The position numbers were made by a program, and so were the translations under genes. 64,000 nt of DNA from NCBI GenBank assembly GCA_963995505.1, contig OZ023198.1:1674001-1738000 (forward strand). Direction: 5' to 3'. The DNA comes from Hypericum androsaemum (lineage: Eukaryota > Streptophyta > Magnoliopsida > Malpighiales > Hypericaceae). The notes beneath the pieces are model-generated. The model made no database searches and was not told the origin of the DNA. It saw nothing but the letters and a program-made list of their open reading frames with translations. This document shows, piece by piece, positions 1 to 10,554 of the stretch (its first letter is position 1; each line of letters begins with the position of its first letter).

Positions 1-2631
1 GAGGCCAATAGGCCAGTAGCAAATGGTTTTCCCGCCTATGTCAAAGCCTATCGACTACGGGATGACGATCCTCGAAGAGAACCCAACCCCGTCACCACTG
101 CGAACGCAAGCGTCCCTGATTATGCGCCCGGCGATGAGCTTCGCCATAGAGATGAGCACACGGCCTTCTTGCTCCTTTGGATTACCCGCTACATCACCTG
201 CCCGTCTTCCAAACGTGTGTCAAATGAATACTTCAACTTAGCTGCTGCACTAGCCGAGGGACGGAAAATGGCAATGGGGCAATTCATCCTCTCTCACATC
301 TACGACCAGATGGCCATCTTTATCAACACTTATCGATTGAAGAGGACTTTCACCGCCAACGATCCCTTATGGATGGTCGCCATATGGTGCCTAGCTTACT
401 TCCCCGAGTTGACACCTTCACTCCCTACATATGACGGGTCATTACCTAGCTACGGCCATCATGCGTCCCTACTTCCGGGCCTTCAACAAGGATCGTAGCG
501 GTAATCAAACTTCTCCACTTCTTCATGCGACTTGCCGCCCTAACTTCCTCAATTTCTCTAACGTGATTCATAGCGCTGATGCTTGGAAGAGTATACTCAC
601 CGCCCGAGACCTTATTAGTGGAAGTTGTCCCGGGAGGATGGTCGTAGCACCCTACAATCCTCACTTTGTCGCTGAGCAGCTAGGTCTCATCCAAGGGATT
701 CCGTTCCCCACCAACTACCTTCTCCATGGACACCGAGCCGACCGAGGCTCACATAAATGGGAAAAGGTGGAACTTTCCCTTGCGGCAAACAGTTACCTTT
801 TACACCGAAGCACAATCAGCTGCTTCAACTTCTCTTCCGGTCGTTCTCCTGCCTTCGCGGCTTGGTGGGCGACACTCACATGTTGGAAGGCCAACGACAA
901 GCAACTAGCCGAGACCTTTACCTTCTTCAAAGATACACCCCCCACGGCAGACACTGTTCTAAGGCGAGGAAAAGCCCCTCCGAGGAAGAAGCAAAGGGTC
1001 GACCACTCGGTAACCAATGACCAGGCGGGTGCCTCGGCGTCTCCTTCCCAAACGAACGACTCCGGCTTCCCAGACGACGGTAAGTCCCCTTACTCTTATA
1101 CCCACCATGTTCTTCACTCGTCAATAACTGCCTTCTTATTATTGCACAGACGTTGACCTTCGAGCTTCCTCTCTTTCGGTCAGACTCGTGGGATACCCTT
1201 CGTCTTCGTCTGAAAAGGTAAAAACTAACTTCGGGTACTTACCTGGTACCAATAAGCTTTCCACCTAATTCACATCACTTCAGGACTCATCACCCGAAGC
1301 TTCTCCCGTACGAGTCAGCCCCACTACTGACCCTGAGTCTCCCCGTGTCGTCTCTCCTTCAAGGCTCAGAAGAAATCCTCCGCGTCAAAGTCGCCCTACC
1401 AGCATCATGATTTCCGAGCCTCTAGATGATGAAGCCGAGTTCCAGGCGATGCTTGATCCTGCTTACTCCCCTGGTTATACACCTTCACCTCCGGCAGCAC
1501 CTTCTTCGGTCACTGGTACCTTCAACGCCAGGATGACCGAGAGCGAGGAGGTCATCTCAGATATTGTGCATCCTCCGACGCCTTCGATCATTGCTCCGCC
1601 TCCTACGTCCGGACCATCACTGACGCCTATCGTTGCTCCAGCCCCTCCTATACCTCTGATCGACGCCTCCGAGCTGGTAGGTGTCTTTTCCAGCTTTATT
1701 TTTCCGTATGTCTCATCACTCTATTGGGTCACACTTGTTATTCCATGCTAGGCATTCTATGAGAGCATAGGATTCACCATAGCTGAGTCGATCAACCCCC
1801 CGATCACTCCGGCTTTGCTACCCGAAGTTCTGACATCCGCATGTGCTGACACAGAAAAAGACAAGCAAAGAGCCAACTTGATCCGTTACCTTCATGACCT
1901 TAAGAGCCAGACGGTAAGCACTATGTTTTTAGAACCTCCAGCCTATGCATATGCGGCCCTCGAGTACTTGATAAGCCACGGGCCATCCACCGGCAACCAA
2001 CCTGCTCCCATTCGCAAGCTACACGCCGACTTTGCCCGTGTTGTCCACTGGTAAGCTCTTTTATATTCGCTTTTCTCCCCACCACCTTAATTGAACCCAT
2101 TCTTAACACTTGTTTCTTTACAGGTATCAAAGGGGCGAAAGGTACGTTGACTCCATCCATTGCATGGAGCAGAACACGGAAGCTCATACCAGGACCTTCG
2201 CAGAGATTCAGAACAACATGGCGTCAAGGGTTGCCGAGTTCAGACTGGTTAAGGCTGAAGAATTTAAAGTCACACAGATGGTTACCGCTCGGGCTGAGAC
2301 ATCGAACCGTATCCGAGCTGAGATTGCCCGCCTTCAAGAGAGCTTGATCCAGGCTGACTCCGAGTACCAGGGGTCACAAGACGAACTTGCCCGTGTGTGA
2401 GAGAGAAGGATAGCCTGTCATCAGGCTAACATGGAGTACGGGACGACCGTCTTCAAGAGTGCTAAAGATGAATCCGAGCTTGCTGATGCACTACTAGGAC
2501 AAGAGAAGAACGCCTACGCTGATGATCGAGTATTTATTGACGCCGCTCGAGAATTAGTAGACGGAGCGATCTCTTGCCTTTCTGAACCCGATGTTGGCGC
2601 CGCCCCATCAGAGAGTCATGGACGGGCATGA
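1..2631 (+). pseudogene. Antisense extra ORF with plant mobile domain (PMD), four introns
   Basis: Frame 1 is open from the window edge and encodes a PMD-type segment (ITRYITCPSSKRVSNEYFNL at about 180-240, then the ALAEGRKMAMGQ stretch). The frame shifts by one base near 420-431 and continues to 1079. Four short GT-AG introns then keep the frame: 1080-1149, 1218-1283, 1677-1751 and 2051-2123. Downstream exons encode a basic, Ser/Pro-rich region and a C-terminal helical, probably coiled-coil segment (2124 onward). A TGA at 2398-2400 interrupts an otherwise open frame ending at 2631. PMD proteins are a plant family found in host silencing factors and in transposons. Here the gene runs opposite to the retroelement. 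One frameshift and one nonsense codon make this copy a likely pseudogene. The true start lies left of the window. Confidence 0.75.
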
Positions 2632-3137
2632 GTTCGACTTCCTGGAGCTCTTCGATCTCGTTGGCTTGACTAGCTTTTTGTGTTAGGGATCTTTTGGACT
2701 GTCGTATTTATTATTTACCTAGCTTTGACGTACGTACACTCAGTCCTATCGAGACCGTGTGCTAGGCTTGATCGCGAAACATGATTTTGGTGGCCTTTGA
2801 AGAGGCCGACGAAGTAACTTATCCTTTATTGATCTTCACCAACCAGACACATCATCAAGTTACATGTATAACCGGTTTCATCAGAAAACCGAAAGAACCG
2901 TCGTCATAGTCTATACTGACTAAGCGCGATTCTACTGCAAACCCATCACCGGCTAGGTTACATCTCTCGATTATAAGTTCGTGCATAATCTTCAAATAGA
3001 CGATCATCCACACCCTCCCATATGCTAGGCCGGTACTTCTTCAGGTAAAGTCCGTTTATCGGGCGCTCATGAACCTCACCGTTGATGTCTGCAAGTCGAT
3101 AGGATCCATTCCATAGCACATCGTGCACCTCGAATGG
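2632..3137. other. Spacer between PMD ORF and pol; tail of pol reading frame
   Basis: About 500 bp between the two opposed ORFs. On the minus strand the pol frame stays open for 59 codons beyond its TGA (3138-3140), down to a TAA at 2958-2960. This tail resembles the segment that follows integrase in gypsy elements, so the TGA looks premature. I see no independent gene in 2632-2957. Confidence 0.6.
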
Positions 3138-6100
3138 TCATTCCCAGTTTGGCGACCACTTTCCAAGCTCGGGGTCTTTGCATCCCAGTGGGAGTATAAC
3201 CTTCCACACCAGATCCCCTCTCTCGAAATGCTTTTCTCGGACCCGCTTGTTGTAGGCTTTCTCTACAGTCTTCTTTTGCTGGACGATCGCGTCTAATGCC
3301 CTTAGCCTTTCTTCCGGAAGATCTTCAAGTTCAGCCAACATGGCCGAGTCATAATCAAGTCGGGAGAGGTTTGCCTGCTCAGCCCTCCTCAAGGATCGGA
3401 CCGTCATTTCCAATAGTATCATAGCATCGTGTCCATAAGTAAGAGCGAACGGTGTTGTTCCAGTGGCACCCTTCTTTGTAGTGCGGAATGCCCACAACGC
3501 CTCCGATAGAGCGAGATGCCACATTCTGGGTCGCTCTCTCACCATCTTCTCTATGCACGCTTTTAATACCTTATTGGTAGCTTCCGCTTGACCATTGTCT
3601 TGAGCATAATAAGGCGTCGAGTGGGTGATTCGGAAGCCCATGTCTCTAGCAAACTTTTGGATTTCATCTCCGGTGAACATAGTAGCTTGGTCGGTCGTGA
3701 TCGTCTCCGGTAACCCGAACCTATGGATGATGTGTTCTTTAAAGAACTGGATCACCGTCTCTTGGTTCACAACCTTCATTGGGACTGCCTCCACCCACTT
3801 TGTAAAATAATCAGTGGCCACTATGATGAAGGCGTGTCCCTTGGTAGAAGCGGGATGGATCTTCCCGATAACATCAACTGCCCAACCCCGAAATGGCCAA
3901 GGCTTCACTACGGGATGAAAAGTGTCTGCCGGTGAGTGTTGAACTCGTCCATGTCTTTGGCATTCTTGACACCCCTTCGCGTAATTGATGCAGTCATTTG
4001 CCATACCCGGCCAAAAGTAGCCGTGACGATGCATCAACCATCTCATCTTGATACCTGACTGGTGTGCTCCACATATGCCTTCATGGACCTCTGTCATGGC
4101 TAGCATAGCTTCTTGTGGACTTGGGCAAACCAGAAGTAACCCGTCGATGGTCCTTCGATAGAGGGTGTCGTTGATGAGCTCGAAACGAAGAGCCCTTATC
4201 TTCAAAGCCTTGTCGGAGCAAGAGCTTGGGCCCTTGAGGTAGTCGATGTATTCCTGTCGCCAGTCTCGGTTGAGTTGTAACAAAGCAATCTCGACCGTCG
4301 GGTTAAGCTCCTCTAATACCGAGGTCGACCTGACCTTCACCGGTACGGAATTGAATTTGGTGAACGCACGGAAACCAGATCCGGTCTGTGCTAACTTGTT
4401 GGCCTCCATGTTCTTGGTGCGATCCACGAATCCAATGATCGCATCTTCGAAACTCCGTAGTAGCGATCGAGCATCATCACAATAGGCTTGGAAGCCTTCT
4501 CGCTCGCACTTGAATTCGCCCGCCACTTGTTTGACCACCAACATCGAATCACCAAGCACCCGGACAGTTTCGGCGCCAAGGTCTTTTAAAATAAATAGCC
4601 CCAATATCAAAGCCTCGTACTCGGCTCGATTGTTGGTGCAAGGAAAATTAAGTAGGAATGATGCTTTCGTCTTGATACCGGTCGGAGATTTGATCACGAT
4701 CCCAGCCCCAGAGGACTTGTTGGTGCGGGAGCCATCAAACCAGAGCGTCCATGGTTTCTTTGCTATCAACCCAAAATCCACCGACGTATCAGCAGTCACA
4801 TCAATACACGGGTGGTCAGCCAAGAAGTCAGCCAATGCTTGCCCTTTCACCGCTCGCTGAGGCACGAACGTTAAGTTGAACTCCACCAAGGCCAATGCCC
4901 ACTTACCAAGCCTTCCTCTCATGATAGGTCCGGTGAGCAAGTGCTTGATGACGTCGGTCTGGGCAACCACCTTTACCTCCGTGGGCAAGAGATAATACCT
5001 CAATTTTCTACAAGCAAAGAAAAGACAAAGGCACAACTTCTCAATGGCTGAATACCTCGTCTCCGCTCCCAAGAGCGACCTACTCAGGTAGTACACAGCC
5101 TGCTCTTTTCCTTCGTCATTCTCCTGAGCCAGTAGGCATCCAATTGAGTCTTGGGCGGCCGATACATAAAGCAACAACGGTCGATTCGGGGATGGCGGAG
5201 TGACAACCGGAGGTGTGGATAGGTATGCCTTAAGCTCGTCAAAGGCTTGTTGGTGCTTGGCTTCCCATTGGAACTCGCCTCCCTTTAGTTTGAGCAAGTT
5301 GGCAAATGACCGTGTCCGGCCCGCCGTGTTGGATATGAACCGAAGCAAGAAGTTTACTTGGCCGAGGAAACGTTGCAGCTCCATCTTGTTTCGAGGAGGT
5401 TGGGCTTGTTGAATTGCCTTGATCTTATTTTCATCGATCTCGATGCCTCGCTTATGGACAAGAAATCCCAAGAAGTTCCCCGCAGACACTCCGAACGCAC
5501 ACTTTAACGGGTTCATCTTGAGCTGGTATTCCCGCATCCTCTCAAACGATGCCCGCAAGTGCTTCAAGTGTTGGATGCGATCATGGGACTTGACCACCAC
5601 ATCATCGATGTATACTTCCATAAATTTGCCGATGAAATCCGGAAAGATTAGGTGCATCCCCTTTTGGTATGTAGCTCCGGCGTTCTTGAGTCCAAAAGGC
5701 ATAACTACCCACTCAAAAATCCCGATAGACCCTGGACATCTGAATGCCGTCTTATGAACGTCCTCCTCAGCAAGATAAATTTGATTGTAACCCGAATGAC
5801 CGTCCATGAAGCTCAGTACTTCATGCCCGGCTGCCGCGTCAACCAACATATCGGCGATGGGCATTTGATATTCATCTTTTGGAGTAGCAGAGTTTAAATC
5901 TCTAAAGTCAATGCAAACCCGAATTTTTCCATTCTTCTTGACAACGGGTACAATATTGGATAGCCACTCCACATAATCGGCTTTTCGTATGAAGCCGGCT
6001 TCTAAGAGTCTATCTATCTCTAGCTTGACTTTCTCTACTATTTCCGGCATCATCCTCCTCATCGGCTGCTGGTAAGGCTGAAAACCCGGCCTTATAGGGA

Positions 6101-6563
6101 GTCGATGTTCTATGAGGGATCTATCCAGGCCTGGCATCTCGTCATAGTCCCAAACAAAACAGTCTTGGTACTCCGTCAGTAGCTCGACCAGGTCCATCTC
6201 GAAGTCTTCAGGAAGCCGCTCACTGATGAACACGGGCCGGCCTCCTTTTTCTGATTGGAGAATTATTTCTTTTAAGGGATCCTTCACCTCTGCCTTGGCA
6301 TCATCGAGCTTGCTTGGTGCCGAGTGGAGATCGCTCATCCTTAATAGCTCCAATGGGTCTTGGCCGTCATCCTCGAAGACGTACTCGGCCGCTTCATATT
6401 GTGACAAGGCGTAGACCTCCATCCGCCTTGCCATCTTCTCAACAGTTGGATTACTCTCGAAAGGCAAGCCTAAGCGGTTGCCCCCCGAGTGCAGCTGTAA
6501 CTGGTCGTTGGGTAGAAGGGACCTCCCTTTCGATCGAGCATGCGATTCCGGCAATGCGGCCAT
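3138..6563 (-). CDS. Retrotransposon pol: RT, RNase H, archaeal-type RNase H, integrase
   Basis: About 1141 residues. Reverse transcriptase comes first, with VCIDFRDLN near residue 215 and the YIDD catalytic box near 315. A connection/RNase H region follows at roughly 450-570. A second RNase H starts at WTLWFDGS near 655 and has the NNRAEYEAL motif; it is the archaeal-like domain typical of Tat elements. Integrase follows, with a zinc finger (HEGICGAH then CQEC, near 860-900) and DDE residues in WAVDV, TTDQATMF and DNGQAEATNK. The ORF overlaps the gag-protease ORF by 113 bp in another frame, so expression would need frameshifting or RNA processing. The closing TGA seems premature because homology continues about 59 codons. 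The protein would copy and integrate the element. Confidence 0.9.
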   Translation of the reverse strand: MAALPESHARSKGRSLLPNDQLQLHSGGNRLGLPFESNPTVEKMARRMEVYALSQYEAAEYVFEDDGQDPLELLRMSDLHSAPSKLDDAKAEVKDPLKEIILQSEKGGRPVFISERLPEDFEMDLVELLTEYQDCFVWDYDEMPGLDRSLIEHRLPIRPGFQPYQQPMRRMMPEIVEKVKLEIDRLLEAGFIRKADYVEWLSNIVPVVKKNGKIRVCIDFRDLNSATPKDEYQMPIADMLVDAAAGHEVLSFMDGHSGYNQIYLAEEDVHKTAFRCPGSIGIFEWVVMPFGLKNAGATYQKGMHLIFPDFIGKFMEVYIDDVVVKSHDRIQHLKHLRASFERMREYQLKMNPLKCAFGVSAGNFLGFLVHKRGIEIDENKIKAIQQAQPPRNKMELQRFLGQVNFLLRFISNTAGRTRSFANLLKLKGGEFQWEAKHQQAFDELKAYLSTPPVVTPPSPNRPLLLYVSAAQDSIGCLLAQENDEGKEQAVYYLSRSLLGAETRYSAIEKLCLCLFFACRKLRYYLLPTEVKVVAQTDVIKHLLTGPIMRGRLGKWALALVEFNLTFVPQRAVKGQALADFLADHPCIDVTADTSVDFGLIAKKPWTLWFDGSRTNKSSGAGIVIKSPTGIKTKASFLLNFPCTNNRAEYEALILGLFILKDLGAETVRVLGDSMLVVKQVAGEFKCEREGFQAYCDDARSLLRSFEDAIIGFVDRTKNMEANKLAQTGSGFRAFTKFNSVPVKVRSTSVLEELNPTVEIALLQLNRDWRQEYIDYLKGPSSCSDKALKIRALRFELINDTLYRRTIDGLLLVCPSPQEAMLAMTEVHEGICGAHQSGIKMRWLMHRHGYFWPGMANDCINYAKGCQECQRHGRVQHSPADTFHPVVKPWPFRGWAVDVIGKIHPASTKGHAFIIVATDYFTKWVEAVPMKVVNQETVIQFFKEHIIHRFGLPETITTDQATMFTGDEIQKFARDMGFRITHSTPYYAQDNGQAEATNKVLKACIEKMVRERPRMWHLALSEALWAFRTTKKGATGTTPFALTYGHDAMILLEMTVRSLRRAEQANLSRLDYDSAMLAELEDLPEERLRALDAIVQQKKTVEKAYNKRVREKHFERGDLVWKVILPLGCKDPELGKWSPNWE

Positions 6564-9500
6564 CTTCGTTGCTCCATGCCATTGATGTTGGTATCATGGA
6601 GCCATCATAAAAGGCCGCTTCCACATTATTGGTATTCAACGCGAAGGGATTGGTGTTGGCAGCCACCAACTCTACCTTGCCGTCCGGCTTCCATTGGATG
6701 AGGAACTGATGAAGGGACGACGGGATGACTTGAGCCGAGTGAATCCAATCTCGCCCCAACAAGCAGTTATAGGAAGTCTTCGCATCTATGACAAAGAATG
6801 CGACCTCCCTACTCACAGAACCGACACTAACTTCTGCTGCGAGCATTCCGAGTGGACGTGTACCTTTTCCCGCGAAGTCCATCATGACCATGTCAGTCGG
6901 AATCAAACGCTCCTTCTCCTTGTTCAGCCTTCGGAGTAATGACTGGGGAATGATATTGACGGTAGCCCCATTGTCCACCAGAATCCTTCCAACCGGCTTC
7001 CCGAAGATATGAGCCGTGATGTACAACGGCTTGAGGTGCCTACACATGTTGGTGGTGGGTTTTGCAATAGTGATGCTATTGCTGAAGTCTTCAACTATGG
7101 GCACCGCCATAGATTTCTCTCTGATCTCGTACTCTCCGAGATCTCCTTCAATCACATCCCCTTCTATGTAACTGTGCTGATTCTCCTTAGGTCCGAACAT
7201 GGCCGGGAGGGTGAAGACCATATTGACTTGTAGGTCTTGGTTATCTTCATTGAGGTCATCCTCACTCGCGCTATCCTCTAGCTCTACCTTCTCGCCCATC
7301 TCATCTTCACGAACAAAACGCCTCATCTGCCATGCCAGGTACTCTCTCTCGTTACTCGGACTTGGTGGTTCGTCGCCCTCGCCGTCCAGTGTGAGATCAT
7401 CACCATCCCCAATAAGTCCATCTAAATCTAATAACTCTTCTTCGTGATGGTCGGGGAGACCCTGTAGTCTCAACTTCTCATAATTTTTTATCATAACGCA
7501 GGCTGGGTGTACAGCCTTTTTCTCTTTGAGAGGGTTGCTGACCTCCATATCCTTGCTAGTGCTATCATCCCGACCTGACCCCTCATTCCGACTCGAGGTG
7601 TCGTTGAGACTTAATTTCTCGAAGGATCCAAACCTTGCCACCCCCGCATCTAGATCGACCATGACTTCCTCGTGTGGAGTGGTTCGCCCCTTTTGTGAGG
7701 AGTTATCTTTGGGGCGGACCTTACATTCCGTCTTCGGTACCCATACCTTATTCAGCTCTCGTTCTCCCCCGAAGTCGATGTGCCTCTTTGCCTTGATGAG
7801 TGTCGCCGACATCCTTGATCCACTAAATTCCTTCATTGGTGCTTTCCCCTTGTCGGACCTTTGTGTTGATAACTTCGTTTCATCACTAAAGTCTATCATA
7901 GGCGTCTGGTCCTTGCCATCGACCTCTCTCATCGGTGCTTTTCCTTTGTCGGGCCTTGGGGCGTCGATCTCCATGGACCGGCTTTGTCTAGAAGCCGCAC
8001 GGCATGGAACTTCGGGAAGGGCTAGGAGAGTTTCCTGCTCTTTGAGTCGAGCCTTGCGCTCGGCTAACATCTTTTCCAGATCTCGAGTGACTTGCTTCTC
8101 GACCTGAATCCTCCTTTCCAGGCGACGCCTTTGAGTATGAGTAAGGGGTTCAGGTGTAAGTGGTCTCGGTGCACGCCTCTTCTCTCCTAATTGGTGGAAT
8201 ACACCTCCTTGACGCTCAGTGCCATCTCGGAGATCTATTTTGATGTGAGGGTGGCGAAGCTGTCCACCTTGCCCCCCGGGTCTTTCTCTTACGTCTCTCG
8301 GGCGTTCTTGCCTCTCGGGACTCTCCTCCGGGCCTCTTGGAAGTTCTTTTCCTTCGAGTGTCTCCTTGAGCTCCCGCAGCAGTTGTTGCGCCCTAAGTTG
8401 TCTCATGGACTCACTCGGCTGCTCTCGTCTTTCGTGTTTAGGAGATCCTTGCTGTCTGTATTTCCCGAATCCATCCCTCTGGTCCCGGTGGTATTCTCGT
8501 CGTTCATTTCTCTCGAGTCTATCCCTCAAATCTCGAGAAGGTTCTTGGCGCCCATGCCCCCCGAGTTTCTCTCTCAGGTCTCGGGAAGGTTCTTGGCGTC
8601 CATGCCCCCCGAGTTTCTCTCTCAGGTCTCGGGAAGGTTCTTGGCGTCCATGCCCCCCGAGCTTCTCCCTCAGATCACGAGAAGGTTCTCGGCATCCATG
8701 TCCTCCGAGTATCTCTCTCAGGTCTCGGGAAGGTTCTTGGCGTCCATGGCCCCCGAGCTTCTCCCTTAGGTCGTTGAGGGGTGACCGTCGGGCATGTTTG
8801 GGATCTTCCTCCTCATTCTGGTACCTTGCCATACTCACCATATTGATGGGTACGGCAAAGGGTGCTGAAGGTTGTTCTTTGGGGAACCTCAGCCGCCCGT
8901 CCTTGATCGCTTGTTGCACTTGGTTGCGGAACACCACACAATTGGCCGTGTTGTGTGACTTGCTCGCATGCCACTTGCAGTATTTCATCCCCTTCAGCTC
9001 CTTCTCATCGGGGATCTTGTGTCCGGGTGGTAACACGATCTGGCCGTTCTTGAGGAGATTATCAAAAATCTCATCGGCCTTTGTAACATCGAACGAGTAC
9101 TCTCGACCAACCTCGTTAAAGCCCTTGCTCTGTTGAGGCGAGTTCCCGGGATGGGTGAACTCGTTGGGGACCGTCATTGTCTTGTGGACCAAGCTTTCGC
9201 ACTCATATGGCTTGCCCTTCTTGAACTCGGCCACCATCTCCTCCATTGTCTGTCCTTCTTCGAGACCCCATTCATCACTAAATTGGTCAATCTCAAGCGT
9301 AGGGTCATAGCGATGGTAGGTACCTTTTGAAGAAGAAGTCCTTCTGTCCTTCTCGTAGATCAGCTGTTGTGCCATGGCGGCCTTTTGCGCCAACTCGGAT
9401 AGGTCTCGGAACCTCCCGACTCCGAGCTTCTTCCGAAGGCGAAAGGTAAGCCCTTGCATGGCCAAAGCTGCTAAGTCAGACTCTGATAAGTTGGTTGGGC

Positions 9501-10545
9501 ACCTGTTCTTCGCCTTCCGAAAGCGAATTATGAACTTTTCCACGGATTCGCCTTCGAGCTGTTGCATATGAGCGAAGTCTGATATGGTTATGGTCGGCTC
9601 TGCCCTGTAGAATTGGTCGTGAAACTTCTGTTCCATGTCAGGCCAATCTCGCACCGAACCCGGTGGTAGGCTAATATACCAAGCGAAGGCTGTCTTGGTC
9701 AGAGTCATAGGGAACTGGCGTAGAAGCCATGCTCCATGGATTGAGGTTTCTCCGCATTGAATGACGAAGCGAGCAACGTGCTCCACCGTCGACTGGCTCT
9801 CTTCGCCTGAAAACTTGGTGAACTCCGGGACTCGATATCCCTGTGGGTAGTGGACTCGATCAACATCCGCTGGGTAAGGCTTAACGAACCTTGGACGCGG
9901 GATATTCCTTGGTTCGAACCCCAGGTTCCTAAGCATCTCGGCCAATCCCTCCCTCTGGTAGACCTCTTGGTTGAGGTTAGGTATCGGCCGTCCCTCGAAA
10001 GGTGGTCGCTGGTTCAGCTCTTCTTCTTCAGGTCTAGGTTGTCGTTGGCCTGGCCTTGCTTGATTTCCATCATATACCAGCTGCCGATTGATGGGGTTGT
10101 GGACGTCCTCCTCATCCAACTCGGTTTGCCTTGGTCGAGTGGTCGGGGTGACGTTTGGAATCATTGGCTCGTACAGGGCATTCGTCCGGATGCTCCCCTT
10201 CTCGAAGGAACCTTGATCAGCCTCAACCGTGAGAGGGCGTGACCTCTCCTGAGCGCCGAGTGGTTGGGTGTATCCCATTCCTGAATCATCCATCCCTTGG
10301 GTCTCCTTGCTTGAGGGCGCTTGGAATGGCACGTACATGGGCGTCCCTGCTGGTGGCTTTGGGGTGAGCACATAAGGTGTTTCCGGCACTTTGTCGAACG
10401 ACATGGTGCCAACCTTGGAATGATCGAAGGATGTGGACACACCCTTCCCCTTGCTTTGAGCCTCCAATACCTTGGCAGTTTCATTCACTATAGCAGGCTT
10501 CACGATCTGGGTGAAGTAGTCCACGGTGTGCTGGTTGCTCTCCAT
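6451..10545 (-). CDS. Retrotransposon gag-protease polyprotein
   Basis: About 1364 residues. A retrotransposon gag domain lies near residues 240-380 (WPDMEQKFHDQFYR and GESVEKFIIRFRKAKNRCP). A zinc-knuckle-like remnant, CKWHASKSHNTANC, follows near residue 530. Next is a highly charged Arg/Glu-rich region with five 16-residue repeats, then an acidic linker. The C-terminal aspartic protease has the active-site box LVDNGAT, with Asn in place of the usual Thr/Ser. The gag part forms the particle and the protease cleaves it. Directly upstream, in the same frame and separated by a TAG at 10555-10557, is a 164-codon ORF that probably belongs to the same polyprotein. I chose the ATG after that stop as the start; the original start may be at 11049. 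Confidence 0.85.
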   Translation of the reverse strand: MESNQHTVDYFTQIVKPAIVNETAKVLEAQSKGKGVSTSFDHSKVGTMSFDKVPETPYVLTPKPPAGTPMYVPFQAPSSKETQGMDDSGMGYTQPLGAQERSRPLTVEADQGSFEKGSIRTNALYEPMIPNVTPTTRPRQTELDEEDVHNPINRQLVYDGNQARPGQRQPRPEEEELNQRPPFEGRPIPNLNQEVYQREGLAEMLRNLGFEPRNIPRPRFVKPYPADVDRVHYPQGYRVPEFTKFSGEESQSTVEHVARFVIQCGETSIHGAWLLRQFPMTLTKTAFAWYISLPPGSVRDWPDMEQKFHDQFYRAEPTITISDFAHMQQLEGESVEKFIIRFRKAKNRCPTNLSESDLAALAMQGLTFRLRKKLGVGRFRDLSELAQKAAMAQQLIYEKDRRTSSSKGTYHRYDPTLEIDQFSDEWGLEEGQTMEEMVAEFKKGKPYECESLVHKTMTVPNEFTHPGNSPQQSKGFNEVGREYSFDVTKADEIFDNLLKNGQIVLPPGHKIPDEKELKGMKYCKWHASKSHNTANCVVFRNQVQQAIKDGRLRFPKEQPSAPFAVPINMVSMARYQNEEEDPKHARRSPLNDLREKLGGHGRQEPSRDLREILGGHGCREPSRDLREKLGGHGRQEPSRDLREKLGGHGRQEPSRDLREKLGGHGRQEPSRDLRDRLERNERREYHRDQRDGFGKYRQQGSPKHERREQPSESMRQLRAQQLLRELKETLEGKELPRGPEESPERQERPRDVRERPGGQGGQLRHPHIKIDLRDGTERQGGVFHQLGEKRRAPRPLTPEPLTHTQRRRLERRIQVEKQVTRDLEKMLAERKARLKEQETLLALPEVPCRAASRQSRSMEIDAPRPDKGKAPMREVDGKDQTPMIDFSDETKLSTQRSDKGKAPMKEFSGSRMSATLIKAKRHIDFGGERELNKVWVPKTECKVRPKDNSSQKGRTTPHEEVMVDLDAGVARFGSFEKLSLNDTSSRNEGSGRDDSTSKDMEVSNPLKEKKAVHPACVMIKNYEKLRLQGLPDHHEEELLDLDGLIGDGDDLTLDGEGDEPPSPSNEREYLAWQMRRFVREDEMGEKVELEDSASEDDLNEDNQDLQVNMVFTLPAMFGPKENQHSYIEGDVIEGDLGEYEIREKSMAVPIVEDFSNSITIAKPTTNMCRHLKPLYITAHIFGKPVGRILVDNGATVNIIPQSLLRRLNKEKERLIPTDMVMMDFAGKGTRPLGMLAAEVSVGSVSREVAFFVIDAKTSYNCLLGRDWIHSAQVIPSSLHQFLIQWKPDGKVELVAANTNPFALNTNNVEAAFYDGSMIPTSMAWSNEDGRIAGIACSIEREVPSTQRPVTAALGGQPLRLAFRE
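8530..8769 (-). repeat. 48-bp coding minisatellite in gag (5 units)
   Basis: Five head-to-tail 48-bp units begin at 8530, 8578, 8626, 8674 and 8722. Each encodes 16 residues of the pattern LREKLGGHGRQEPSRD with a few changes. The unit length is a multiple of three, so copy-number change keeps the frame. Flanking residues carry more decayed copies of the same motif. The encoded stretch is Arg/Glu/Gly-rich and probably disordered. Confidence 0.9.
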
Positions 10546-10554
10546 AGCCGCTCT

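Noticed and set aside
1914..1932. An additional GT-AG intron in the PMD ORF
   Set aside because: It would be 19 bp long, below any plant intron size, and the frame is open straight through it.
8530..8769. CRISPR-like regularly spaced repeats
   Set aside because: The units are contiguous without unique spacers, lie in a coding frame, and the DNA is a plant nuclear genome.
8366..9136. Long + strand open frame opposite gag, encoding a Ser/Arg/Pro-rich repeat protein
   Set aside because: It is the antisense shadow of the gag minisatellite; its repeats follow from the 48-bp units and it has no domain of its own.
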